From assembly GCA_021203705.1 (NCBI GenBank), contig JAJQAR010000018.1, forward strand, positions 1 through 6,399: 6,399 nucleotides of DNA. Reading direction: 5' to 3'. The notes below the pieces were generated by a model. The model saw nothing but the letters and a program-made list of their open reading frames with translations, did not search any database and was not told where the DNA came from. Source of the stretch: Prevotella sp. GTDB taxonomy: Bacteria > Bacteroidota > Bacteroidia > Bacteroidales > Bacteroidaceae. This document shows positions 1-6,332 of this stretch, in pieces. A program made the position numbers and the translations under genes. The first letter of the stretch is position 1; each line of letters starts with the position of its first letter.

Positions 1-1904
1 CTCTTTGTACTGTTGCGTATTTCCTCATCCGAGATGTTGGCTGCCCATACACCTGCGTAGGCAAGGAAGAAACGTTGATCGGCGGCGAGACCGCCGATGT
101 CGTTCAGAGGAGCATCCTTTGTAGCATTTTTATAAGCGTTGAAGGCAACCTGCAAACCACCGTGGTCGGCGAGGTTCTCACCCAATGTAAGAGCACCGTT
201 GGCGTTCAGGTCAGGCAACACCTTGATATTAGAGAAGAAATCAGCATACTGCTTTGAGCGTGCGGTGAAGTTATCTGCGTCAGAAGCCGTCCACCAGTCA
301 GTCATATTACCGTTCTTGTCATAGTGTCTGCCCTGGTCATCAAATCCGTGAGTCATCTCATGTCCGATTACAACACCGATAGCACCATAGTTGAATGCGT
401 CATCTGCTGTCGGGTCAAAGAAAGGCACTTGCAGAATGCCAGCAGGGAAACAGATCTCGTTGGTGGTAGGGTTGTAGTATGCGTTCACCGTCTGCGGAGT
501 CATAAACCACTCATCCTTGTCAACAGGTTTACCGGCACGATAGTCGATGTCCCACTTCTCCCAGAATGCATGGCAGTTCTGCGCATTTTCATAATAGGAG
601 AGGGTAGGATCGATTGTCAGTCTGGAAATATCCTTCCACTTATTAGGATAGCCTATTTTAACGTAGAACGAACTCAACTTGTCGAGAGCAGCCTGTTTTG
701 TAGTGTCGCTCATCCAGTCCTGTGCCTTTATGCGTTCAGCGAGAGAGGTTTGCAGGTTTGCCACCAATTTCTCCATTCTCTCCTTAGAGGAAGCGGGGAA
801 ATAACGCTCCACGTACATCTTGCCGAGAGCCTCACCCATCTGCCTTTCCACCTGATTTGTCGCCAATTTCCAGCGGGGATGATTTTCCTTGCGCCCTGAC
901 ATCGTTTTTCCGAAGAAGTCGAAGTTGGCTGCCACCACGTCATCGCTAAGATAACTTGCGGCACTCAGGATAACGTCCCATTCCATATATGCACGCAACT
1001 CATCGGCAGACATATTTGCCATAATACCGTCAGCAGCCTTTACGAAAGAAGGCTGGCCAACTACAAGTTCGTTGAAGCAATCCTTGTTCACACCCTCTGC
1101 AACGAGCAGTTTTGTAAGACCTACATTAGGGTAGCTTGCCTCAAACTCGCTGATTGTAGTCTTGTTATAGTTAGCCTCTACATCTCTCAACTCTGTACGT
1201 GACTTGGAAACCTCTGCAAGGGCAGTCTCCACTTTCATGATGTCCTGCATCTTCTGTTGCGCCACGTCTTCCGGAAAACCGAAGATAATGAACATGCGCA
1301 CGATATGCTTCTTGTAAGCCTCACGGATGCTTGTCGTTGCCGTGTCTGTGTCAAGGTAATACTCCTTTTGTCCGAGAAAAAGACCACCTTGACTGACGTT
1401 TAGGATATTCATACTTGCGTTCTTTTCGTCAGCACCGAAACCCACACGCATTGGCACACCGTAAGCGAACAAAGCGTATTTGAGTTGCAGATCACGCAAA
1501 GCATTGACAGTCTGCGCACTTTCCATTTCGTTGATCAACGGCATTACAGGAGCTACGCCATCGTTGTTGCGACGTACCGAGTCCATTGCCAACTTATAGA
1601 AATCACTCAATTTCTGTTCAACACTGCCGACAGGATAGGATCCATTCAGCAACTCATTGAGAATGCCGTTGATACGCTCACCATTGTCTTTGTCAAGCTG
1701 GTCAAAACTGCCGAAACGGGAATAAGCCGCAGGCAACGGGTTCTTCTTCATCCAACCGCCACAAGCGTACTGGAAGAAGTCATCGGCAGCCCTTACGCTG
1801 TTGTCAAGGTTGGTCAGGTCGATACCCGATTTCAAACCCTGTGCGCTGACCGATAGGGTAGCGGACGCGAACAGAACTGCTGGAATAATTTGTCTCATTT
1901 TCAT
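1..1904 (-). CDS. M13 family zinc metallopeptidase (neprilysin/PepO-like), secreted; C-terminus cut by window edge
   Basis: This is a zinc endopeptidase of the M13 (neprilysin/PepO) family, predicted to cleave oligopeptides in the periplasm or outside the cell. Translation from 1904 gives 634 residues and stays open at position 1. The start MKMRQ leads into a hydrophobic stretch ending SVSA-QG, a signal peptidase I type site near residues 21/22 with no lipobox cysteine. The N-terminal family motif (DDFFQYACGGW) follows. The substrate-binding NAYY lies at residues 474-477, the zinc motif HEMTH at 515-519, and the third ligand is E576 in GENLAD, with D580 in its usual place. The NAYY-to-HExxH spacing of 41 matches neprilysin. 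About 40 C-terminal residues, including the expected catalytic histidine (neprilysin H711) and the closing Trp, lie outside the window, so truncation is a window effect. ATG at 1904 is preceded by purine-rich AAAAAGAGAGAA; a second in-frame ATG lies two codons later. All conserved residues in view are intact. Confidence 0.95.
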   Translation of the reverse strand, partial: MKMRQIIPAVLFASATLSVSAQGLKSGIDLTNLDNSVRAADDFFQYACGGWMKKNPLPAAYSRFGSFDQLDKDNGERINGILNELLNGSYPVGSVEQKLSDFYKLAMDSVRRNNDGVAPVMPLINEMESAQTVNALRDLQLKYALFAYGVPMRVGFGADEKNASMNILNVSQGGLFLGQKEYYLDTDTATTSIREAYKKHIVRMFIIFGFPEDVAQQKMQDIMKVETALAEVSKSRTELRDVEANYNKTTISEFEASYPNVGLTKLLVAEGVNKDCFNELVVGQPSFVKAADGIMANMSADELRAYMEWDVILSAASYLSDDVVAANFDFFGKTMSGRKENHPRWKLATNQVERQMGEALGKMYVERYFPASSKERMEKLVANLQTSLAERIKAQDWMSDTTKQAALDKLSSFYVKIGYPNKWKDISRLTIDPTLSYYENAQNCHAFWEKWDIDYRAGKPVDKDEWFMTPQTVNAYYNPTTNEICFPAGILQVPFFDPTADDAFNYGAIGVVIGHEMTHGFDDQGRHYDKNGNMTDWWTASDADNFTARSKQYADFFSNIKVLPDLNANGALTLGENLADHGGLQVAFNAYKNATKDAPLNDIGGLAADQRFFLAYAGVWAANISDEEIRNSTK

Positions 1905-1967
1905 TTCTCTCTTTTTATTTATTGGTTATTGTTATATATTTTTATTTAATTAAAATCCCTATTCATC

Positions 1968-1998
1968 CAAATGTTCTCAAGCTACATTGAATTGTCAA
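1968..1998 (-). promoter_or_regulatory. Possible Bacteroidota-type promoter for the M13 peptidase gene
   Basis: On the minus strand, TTG (1998-1996) is followed after 20 bp by AACATTTG (1975-1968). This matches the Bacteroidota -7 consensus TAnnTTTG at all fixed positions except the first. It would give an AT-rich leader of roughly 60 bases before the ATG at 1904. The one mismatch and the low-complexity setting keep this tentative. Readthrough from the ABC-F gene is an alternative, as no terminator is evident between the two genes. Confidence 0.25.
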
Positions 1999-2001
1999 TT
2001 C
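1989..2001. repeat. 13-bp inverted repeat GAATTG-T-CAATTC just downstream of the ABC-F stop
   Basis: Two perfect 6-bp arms flank a single central T, ending one base before the ABC-F stop codon, and CTCAATT follows directly. The first ten bases (GAATTGTCAA) recur at 3996-4005 upstream of the same gene. With almost no loop and no T-tract this is not a typical intrinsic terminator. It could be a remnant of an AATTGTCAATTCTCAATT-type intergenic repeat, a protein-binding site, or chance in AT-rich DNA. Confidence 0.45.
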
Positions 2002-3969
2002 TCAATTTGTGTGAAAAGTTTCCAAATTTTCACACAGTGTCGTCCACTTTTCCACTTCCTCGTCAAGAGCTTTCTTTGTGGAAGTGTATTCAGTGATTAG
2101 TGTCATATCGCTTGCGGATTCAGGGTTGCAGAGTATGCAATCAAGTTCCTTGAGGCGTTTTTCCATAGCCTCTATCTTGCGCTCGGAGTCAGCGACAGCC
2201 TTTTCCGCCTTGCGTAGCTTTCTCTGAAATTCCTTACGTTCCTCGTAGGACTGGCGAGATTCCGACTGCCCCTGTTGTTCCGTAGAGGCTGTGTCCGTTT
2301 TATCAGTATTTTCTTCAGATTTCTGCTTGACCGACTTGGATATTCCCAACGCATCGAGAGACGAGATATTATGGGAGCGCAGGAAGTCATAAATTCCGCC
2401 GATATGTTCCCTGACGCTGCCGCCACCAAACTCATACACCTTTGTAACAAGTCCATCGAGAAACTCCCTGTCGTGGCTCACGATTATTGCTGTACCGTCG
2501 AATGCTCTTATAGCCTCTTTCAGCACGTCTTTTGAAGGCATGTCGAGATGGTTTGTCGGCTCATCGAGAATTAGCAGGTTTACAGGTTCAAGCAGCAGCC
2601 TTATCATGGCAAGACGACTTCTCTCACCGCCGCTAAGTACCTTTACTTTCTTCTCCGATGCCTCGCCACCGAACATGAAAGCACCTAATATATTGTTTAT
2701 CTTTAAACGGATGTCTCCTTTCGCCACATCATCAATTGTCTGGAACACACTGATATTCTCATCAAGCAGTTGCGCCTGGTTCTGGGCAAAGTAACCAATT
2801 TGAATGTTATGTCCGATTTTCAGGTTGCCAGTAAACGGTATTTCACCCATGATGCACTTCACGAGAGTTGTCTTTCCCTCACCGTTCTTGCCCACAAACG
2901 CCACTTTCTCGCCACGGCGGATAGTCAACGTAACATGGTCGAACACGGTATGCTCTCCGTAATCCTTACGCACATCATCACAGATAACAGGGAAATCGCC
3001 ACTGCGGAGACAGGGTGGGAATTTCAGGTGCATAACAGAGGTGTCCACCTCGTCGATCTCAATCGGCACAATCTTTTCCAGCATCTTGATGCGGCTCTGC
3101 ACCTGCACAGCCTTAGAAGGCTTGTATCTGAAACGCTCGATAAATTCCCTTGTGTCGGCAATCTCTTTCTGCTGGTTCTCGTAGGCACGCAACTGCTGTT
3201 CACGTCGCTCGGCACGGAGCTTCACGAACTCGTCGTATTTAACCTTATAATCAGTCAGTTTGCCGCAACTGATTTCCATTGTGCGGTTGCATACGTTGTT
3301 TATGAATGCACGGTCGTGACTTACAAGAACTACGGCTTTCGCACTCTGTGCAAGAAATTGCTCAAGCCATTGAATACTCTCTATGTCAAGGTGGTTGGTA
3401 GGCTCGTCAAGCAAAAGCACGTCAGGACGGCTGAGCAGTAGTTTAGCCAATTCGATACGCATTCTCCAACCGCCACTGAACTCACCAGTGGGACGGTCAA
3501 AGTCTGTGCGGAGAAAGCCCAATCCCAACAATGTACGCTCAATATCCGCCTCGTAATTGTCTGCACCCAACAGCATATAGCGGTCGTGCTCCTGAGTGAA
3601 CTTCTGCACTAACGCAAGGTATTCATCACTCTCATAATCAGTACGTTGTGAGAGTTCGGCATTCATCTTGTCAAGACGGTTTTTCAGTTCTGTATTCCCC
3701 TTAAACGCCTTGCGTACCTCCTCACGCACGGTGGTATTGTCCTGCAAAATCATCACCTGCGGAAGATAGCCGACAGTAGAGCCGCTTGACACCGTGACAG
3801 CGCCTTCCGTGGGATGCTGTATGCCACACAGAATTTTCAGCAATGTCGATTTTCCCGCCCCGTTCTTGCCAACCAACGCAATGCGGTCACGGTCGTTTAT
3901 CACGAAATTGACATCGCTGAATAATGGCTTTATGCCAAACTCTATCTTTAAATTATTTACAGTTATCAA
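2002..3969 (-). CDS. ABC-F family ATPase (ribosome-associated, YheS/YdiF-like), TTG start
   Basis: ABC-F proteins have two ATPase domains and no membrane segments; they bind the ribosomal E site and act on stalled or drug-inhibited ribosomes. In this 655-residue protein, domain 1 has Walker A GKNGAGKST (34-42), signature FSGGW (164-168), Walker B LLLDEP with catalytic E189, and switch H218. A charged inter-domain linker spans about 235-310. Domain 2 has Walker A GKNGEGKTT (360-368), signature LSGGE (445-449), Walker B LILDEP with E470, and switch H499. A polar linker (about 545-572) leads to a charged, probably coiled-coil C-terminal extension (573-652), as in the longer ABC-F members. The only plausible start is TTG (3969-3967): the preceding in-frame codon is TGA, and the family N-terminus (MITVNNLKIEF) begins exactly there. 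Which ABC-F subfamily it belongs to, and whether it gives antibiotic protection, cannot be decided by eye. It lies 97 bp downstream of the lipoprotein gene on the same strand. Confidence 0.93.
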   Translation of the reverse strand: MITVNNLKIEFGIKPLFSDVNFVINDRDRIALVGKNGAGKSTLLKILCGIQHPTEGAVTVSSGSTVGYLPQVMILQDNTTVREEVRKAFKGNTELKNRLDKMNAELSQRTDYESDEYLALVQKFTQEHDRYMLLGADNYEADIERTLLGLGFLRTDFDRPTGEFSGGWRMRIELAKLLLSRPDVLLLDEPTNHLDIESIQWLEQFLAQSAKAVVLVSHDRAFINNVCNRTMEISCGKLTDYKVKYDEFVKLRAERREQQLRAYENQQKEIADTREFIERFRYKPSKAVQVQSRIKMLEKIVPIEIDEVDTSVMHLKFPPCLRSGDFPVICDDVRKDYGEHTVFDHVTLTIRRGEKVAFVGKNGEGKTTLVKCIMGEIPFTGNLKIGHNIQIGYFAQNQAQLLDENISVFQTIDDVAKGDIRLKINNILGAFMFGGEASEKKVKVLSGGERSRLAMIRLLLEPVNLLILDEPTNHLDMPSKDVLKEAIRAFDGTAIIVSHDREFLDGLVTKVYEFGGGSVREHIGGIYDFLRSHNISSLDALGISKSVKQKSEENTDKTDTASTEQQGQSESRQSYEERKEFQRKLRKAEKAVADSERKIEAMEKRLKELDCILCNPESASDMTLITEYTSTKKALDEEVEKWTTLCENLETFHTN

Positions 3970-4009
3970 TCAAATTGAGAATGTTTCGATTATGCGAATT
4001 GTCAACCAT
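3953..4009 (-). CDS. Possible 18-codon leader ORF overlapping the ABC-F start
   Basis: ATG at 4009-4007 opens an 18-codon frame (MVDNSHNRNILNLIDNCK) ending in TAA at 3955-3953, about 12 bases past the ABC-F TTG start and in a different frame from it. If translated, ribosomes would terminate beside the weak start and could couple or gate ABC-F translation; upstream leader peptides are known for several ABC-F resistance genes. No Shine-Dalgarno sequence is visible, though this group generally lacks them. A frame this short can easily arise by chance. Confidence 0.2.
   Translation of the reverse strand: MVDNSHNRNILNLIDNCK
3996..4005. repeat. GAATTGTCAA copy upstream of the ABC-F gene
   Basis: The ten bases here are identical to 1989-1998 beyond the other end of the ABC-F gene. 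An AAATTGAG element (3972-3979) nearby is the inverse of CTCAATTT at 2001-2008. Each intergenic gap flanking the gene therefore carries one copy of both elements. On the minus strand the copy reads TTGACAATTC, which contains a -35-like hexamer. It may be a regulatory site or the residue of a dispersed intergenic repeat; chance is not excluded. Confidence 0.35.
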
Positions 4010-4018
4010 GCTCACAAG

Positions 4019-4046
4019 CAAAATAGAACTTTTAACATGGCCTCAA
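4019..4046 (-). promoter_or_regulatory. Weak candidate promoter for the ABC-F gene
   Basis: On the minus strand, TTG (4046-4044) is followed after 18 bp by TATTTTG (4025-4019), one base short of the Bacteroidota -7 element TAnnTTTG. It would give a leader of about 45-50 bases before the TTG start at 3969 and would place the short leader ORF in the transcript. The match is imperfect. Readthrough from the upstream operon is equally possible, since I see no terminator after the lipoprotein gene. Confidence 0.25.
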
Positions 4047-4066
4047 TAAATTGGACCCCTACAATC

Positions 4067-4612
4067 TTAATTCTGGAAATATTTTGCGACAAAGGCTTCG
4101 AGTTCCTCTCCTCTCAGTTCCGTGGCGAGGAGTTTTCCTTTGCTATCGACGAGCATGGTGTAGGGAATGGAGCGGATGCCGTATTTCACCGCCACCTGAT
4201 TGTCCCAGCCCTGCAAGTCAGACACCTGTGTCCATGTCATGTTCATGCCTTTTACAGCATTTGTCCATTGCTCTTTATCCTCATCGAGTGAGACACCAAT
4301 AATGCCAAGTCCTTTGTCCTTATAGTTATTATAGATGTTCACCAAATTGGGCATTTCACGCCTGCAAGGAGGGCACCAACTCGCCCAGAAATCGATTATT
4401 GTAATCTTGTGCTTGGCAAACTCTTCAGTCGCGTCAACGAGTATGTCGTCCATATCGTTTTGCGTGAAAGAAATCACGTCAGGATTATCCTCTGACGGCT
4501 CCTCTACCGTTTCCGTTGTGGAAATTTTGTTGTCTGCCTTGCTTTTATTCTGTTGGCATGCCGTCAGTGCGAACAAAACGGCTACCACGCTGCAAATATA
4601 GCATATTTTCAT
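4067..4612 (-). CDS. TlpA/ResA-like thioredoxin-fold lipoprotein
   Basis: This is a membrane-anchored thiol-disulfide oxidoreductase of the TlpA/ResA group, which usually keeps envelope proteins or cytochrome-type cysteines reduced. The 181-residue protein has a short basic start, a hydrophobic segment and a lipobox LTAC with lipidation Cys19. A polar, acidic linker (about 20-55) precedes the thioredoxin fold. The active site is WASWCPPC (C80, C83), followed by the GIIGVSLDED strand typical of this group; the cis-proline is P150 in RSIPYTMLVD. The N-terminal extension domain often seen in larger Bacteroidota TlpA-like proteins is absent. No acidic surface-export signal directly follows Cys19, so a periplasm-facing location is likelier than surface display (inference). 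The ATG directly abuts the prs stop codon (TAA then ATG), so it is almost certainly co-transcribed and probably translationally coupled. The true substrate is unknown. Confidence 0.92.
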   Translation of the reverse strand: MKICYICSVVAVLFALTACQQNKSKADNKISTTETVEEPSEDNPDVISFTQNDMDDILVDATEEFAKHKITIIDFWASWCPPCRREMPNLVNIYNNYKDKGLGIIGVSLDEDKEQWTNAVKGMNMTWTQVSDLQGWDNQVAVKYGIRSIPYTMLVDSKGKLLATELRGEELEAFVAKYFQN

Positions 4613-5581
4613 TTAGAACAGATATTGCGAACTGATACTCTGGTGACTGATCACCCTGCGTATAGTCTCTGCGAACATTTCGGCAACCGACAACTGTTTC
4701 ACTTTGGAACTGCGTTTTGAATATGGTATAGAGTCAGTGAACACTATTTCCTCAAGAGCCGAATTTTCAACCCTTTCGGTAGCAGGACCGCTCATCACGC
4801 AATGTGAGGCGCACGCCCTGACACTCCTTGCACCAGCCTCTTTCATTATGTCAGCAGCCATTGTTATAGTGCCGGCAGTGTCAACCATATCGTCAATCAG
4901 CACAACATTCTTGTCCTTCACATCACCGATAATCTGCATACTTGCAATGACATTTGCCTTTGCGCGTGTCTTGTTGCAGAGAACCAACGGACAACCGAGA
5001 TATTTTGCATAGTTGCTTGCTCGTTTACTGCCGCCCACGTCAGGAGAGGCGATTACCAAATTTTCGAGTTGCAGGCTTTGCAAATAGGGCAGTATAACAC
5101 CCGAAGCATACAGGTGGTCAACAGGAACGTTGAAAAATCCCTGTATCTGGTCGGCATGCAAGTCCATTGTGATAAGGCGGTTGATACCGGCTACGGTGAG
5201 CAGGTCAGCCACCAACTTTGCTCCGATACTTACACGTGGCTTGTCTTTTCTGTCCTGACGTGCCCAACCGAAATAAGGAATTACGGCATTGACACTCTTT
5301 GCAGAGGCACGCTTTGCTGCGTCAATCATCAGGAGCAACTCCATGAGATTGTCAGAATTAGGGAATGTGCTTTGTACGAGGAATACATCACGCCCACGAA
5401 TTGACTCCTCGTAAGAGACGGAAAATTCACCGTCAGAAAACTTAGTAATCACGAGATTGCCGAGACGACAGCCGAGGTATTTGCATATCTTCTCGCCCAA
5501 ATACTTAGTACTCGTACCAGCGAATACCATTAGAGAACTTTCTTCGTCCATTTTGTTAATATCTTTGTTTGATTTGTTCAT
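4613..5581 (-). CDS. prs: Ribose-phosphate pyrophosphokinase (PRPP synthetase)
   Basis: The enzyme transfers pyrophosphate from ATP to ribose 5-phosphate to make PRPP, the precursor of purine, pyrimidine, NAD, histidine and tryptophan synthesis, in the cytoplasm. The 322-residue sequence has all hallmarks of the class I enzyme: KFSDGE (47-52), the ATP-binding RQDRKDKPR loop (108-116), the metal/ribose-phosphate region DLHADQIQGFF (140-150, H142), the catalytic flexible loop NKTRAK (K204, R206), and the PRPP-binding loop VVLIDDMVDTAGT (about 226-237). Length is close to the usual 310-320. The start at 5581 overlaps the upstream stop as ATGA, implying translational coupling. However, homologues begin near residue 11 (MDEESSLMVF; ATG at 5551-5549), so the first ten lysine/asparagine-rich residues may not be translated. 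It is the middle gene of a three-gene operon. No key residue appears missing. Confidence 0.97.
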   Translation of the reverse strand: MNKSNKDINKMDEESSLMVFAGTSTKYLGEKICKYLGCRLGNLVITKFSDGEFSVSYEESIRGRDVFLVQSTFPNSDNLMELLLMIDAAKRASAKSVNAVIPYFGWARQDRKDKPRVSIGAKLVADLLTVAGINRLITMDLHADQIQGFFNVPVDHLYASGVILPYLQSLQLENLVIASPDVGGSKRASNYAKYLGCPLVLCNKTRAKANVIASMQIIGDVKDKNVVLIDDMVDTAGTITMAADIMKEAGARSVRACASHCVMSGPATERVENSALEEIVFTDSIPYSKRSSKVKQLSVAEMFAETIRRVISHQSISSQYLF

Positions 5582-6183
5582 GAGACAGCTTTGAGGAATT
5601 TGTAGAAATGTGCGATGAGGTCTTTGTAGTCGAGTTCATTCTGTATGTCGAACCTGCGCCATAAGTCATCACGCACGACGACACCCCCGAAACCGAAATC
5701 CTTTGCGAGCCTTACGTTGTCGAGGTTGATGTCACCGAAGGCATAAACCCGTTTGTCGAGAAGTCCGTCGATACTTGCATCCTCGATTTGTTTTAGTGTA
5801 ATAATCTGACCGCCTTCTTCTGTCAGATTGTCAAAAGAGCAGCGCAAAAAGACGTAATCAGCCTGCTTTTTCATAGTTGCCAACTGACTGATATCGGAGC
5901 ATGTCATGCCATATTTTCCCTTGTAGTTGCTTGGCAGTTGTTGTATAGGGTCGTCAATATGTATGCCAGCCAAATTGAACTCGTTTTTCAGGTAGAAATG
6001 GTTGTGTACCACTATCTTACGACAAAGGGATTCTGGTAGCAGCGACAGCAACCGTTCTGTGTACATCGGGGATGCTCCCGGCTTGCAAATGTGCAAGTCA
6101 TCCATGCCTTCGTCAAAGAGTGCTGTAAGAATTTTGTCCTCTTCAACGAAAAACGTAGGTTGGGTCATTATAACGAGCTTCAT
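5578..6183 (-). CDS. ThiE/TenI-like TIM-barrel protein; thiamine-phosphate synthase activity doubtful
   Basis: The 201-residue protein matches the thiamine phosphate synthase/TenI fold. It has an early beta strand (MKLVIMTQP), a HICKPG segment (31-36) where ThiE has its Q-x-R-x-K motif, GIHIDD (73-78) in place of GxHLGQ, DYVFLR (109-114) in place of DYIGxGP, and FGDINLDN (149-156) with GFGGVVV (164-170) corresponding to the phosphate-binding IGGI and GxxGVAV motifs. The T-x-T-K loop that binds pyrophosphate in active ThiE is not recognisable after residue 114, and the first arginine of the substrate motif is replaced by Cys33. It may be a TenI-like thiazole tautomerase or a family member with another role; standard pipelines would likely label it thiamine phosphate synthase. 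Start ATG 6183 follows a strong promoter and a very short leader. It is the first gene of the operon with prs. No TPP riboswitch fits between promoter and start. Confidence 0.8.
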   Translation of the reverse strand: MKLVIMTQPTFFVEEDKILTALFDEGMDDLHICKPGASPMYTERLLSLLPESLCRKIVVHNHFYLKNEFNLAGIHIDDPIQQLPSNYKGKYGMTCSDISQLATMKKQADYVFLRCSFDNLTEEGGQIITLKQIEDASIDGLLDKRVYAFGDINLDNVRLAKDFGFGGVVVRDDLWRRFDIQNELDYKDLIAHFYKFLKAVS

Positions 6184-6187
6184 CGCT

Positions 6188-6201
6188 TGAATTGCAATTC
6201 A
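6188..6201. promoter_or_regulatory. 14-bp perfect palindrome at the operon start; possible operator
   Basis: TGAATTGCAATTCA is a perfect palindrome without spacer, ending four bases before the ThiE-like start codon. It lies directly downstream of the -7 element at 6214-6207, at or just after the expected transcription start. This is a position where a bound dimeric regulator would block transcription. It resembles the GAATTG-T-CAATTC repeat at 1989-2001 but lacks the central base. The palindrome is directly visible; the operator role is inference. Confidence 0.45.
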
Positions 6202-6206
6202 GACTG

Positions 6207-6236
6207 CAAAATTAGAAAATTTTTCCAAACCTACAA
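6207..6236 (-). promoter_or_regulatory. Bacteroidota-type promoter for the thiE-like/prs/tlpA-like operon
   Basis: Reading the minus strand, TTG (6236-6234) is followed after exactly 19 bp by TAATTTTG (6214-6207), a full match to the TAnnTTTG -7 element of the Bacteroidota primary sigma factor. Transcription should start close to 6200, leaving a leader of roughly 17-20 bases. That is too short for a riboswitch and contains no Shine-Dalgarno sequence. It is the best promoter in the window and should drive all three downstream genes. Confidence 0.7.
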
Positions 6237-6308
6237 TCACCAAATTATTAAAAAACTATATTGCAGGAAAATTATTGATGTAGGATGAAAATAATTGTGT
6301 AGTGAAAT

Positions 6309-6332
6309 GCAATCTTTTGGTTGCTCTTTTTT
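6309..6332 (+). terminator. Intrinsic-terminator-like hairpin with T-tract on the plus strand
   Basis: GCAATC, a TTTT loop and GGTTGC form a 6-bp stem with one G-T wobble, followed by TCTTTTTT (6325-6332). The order stem then T-tract makes it a terminator only for plus-strand transcription; on the minus strand no T-run follows. No plus-strand gene is seen in front of it, so it may end a short RNA, limit antisense transcription, or be fortuitous. The stem is short and AT-leaning. The surrounding intergenic stretch 6184-6399 shows no other convincing gene; the right edge could hold the tail of an unseen neighbouring gene. Confidence 0.35.

Noticed and set aside
1..300. Possible truncated pseudogene because the M13 frame has no stop
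   Set aside because: The frame is intact to the first base and about 40 residues short of the family length, so the window edge explains the missing end.
324..899. 191-codon plus-strand open frame
   Set aside because: It lies antisense to the M13 peptidase coding sequence, which carries all family motifs; its translation has no recognisable domain and its frame is a shadow.
2770..3441. 223-codon plus-strand open frame
   Set aside because: It is antisense to the ABC-F gene across its two ATPase domains and linker; the translation is unlike any family I recognise.
4019..4066. Terminator after the lipoprotein gene (GGGGTCC/AGGCC region)
   Set aside because: The GC-rich words do not form a continuous stem and no T-run follows on the minus strand.
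3794..4291. 165-codon plus-strand frame spanning the gap between the ABC-F and lipoprotein genes
   Set aside because: It runs antisense through two well-supported genes, and the intergenic part shows no coding character.
6184..6240. TPP riboswitch ahead of the ThiE-like gene
   Set aside because: The predicted leader is about 17-20 bases and contains no THI-box motif.
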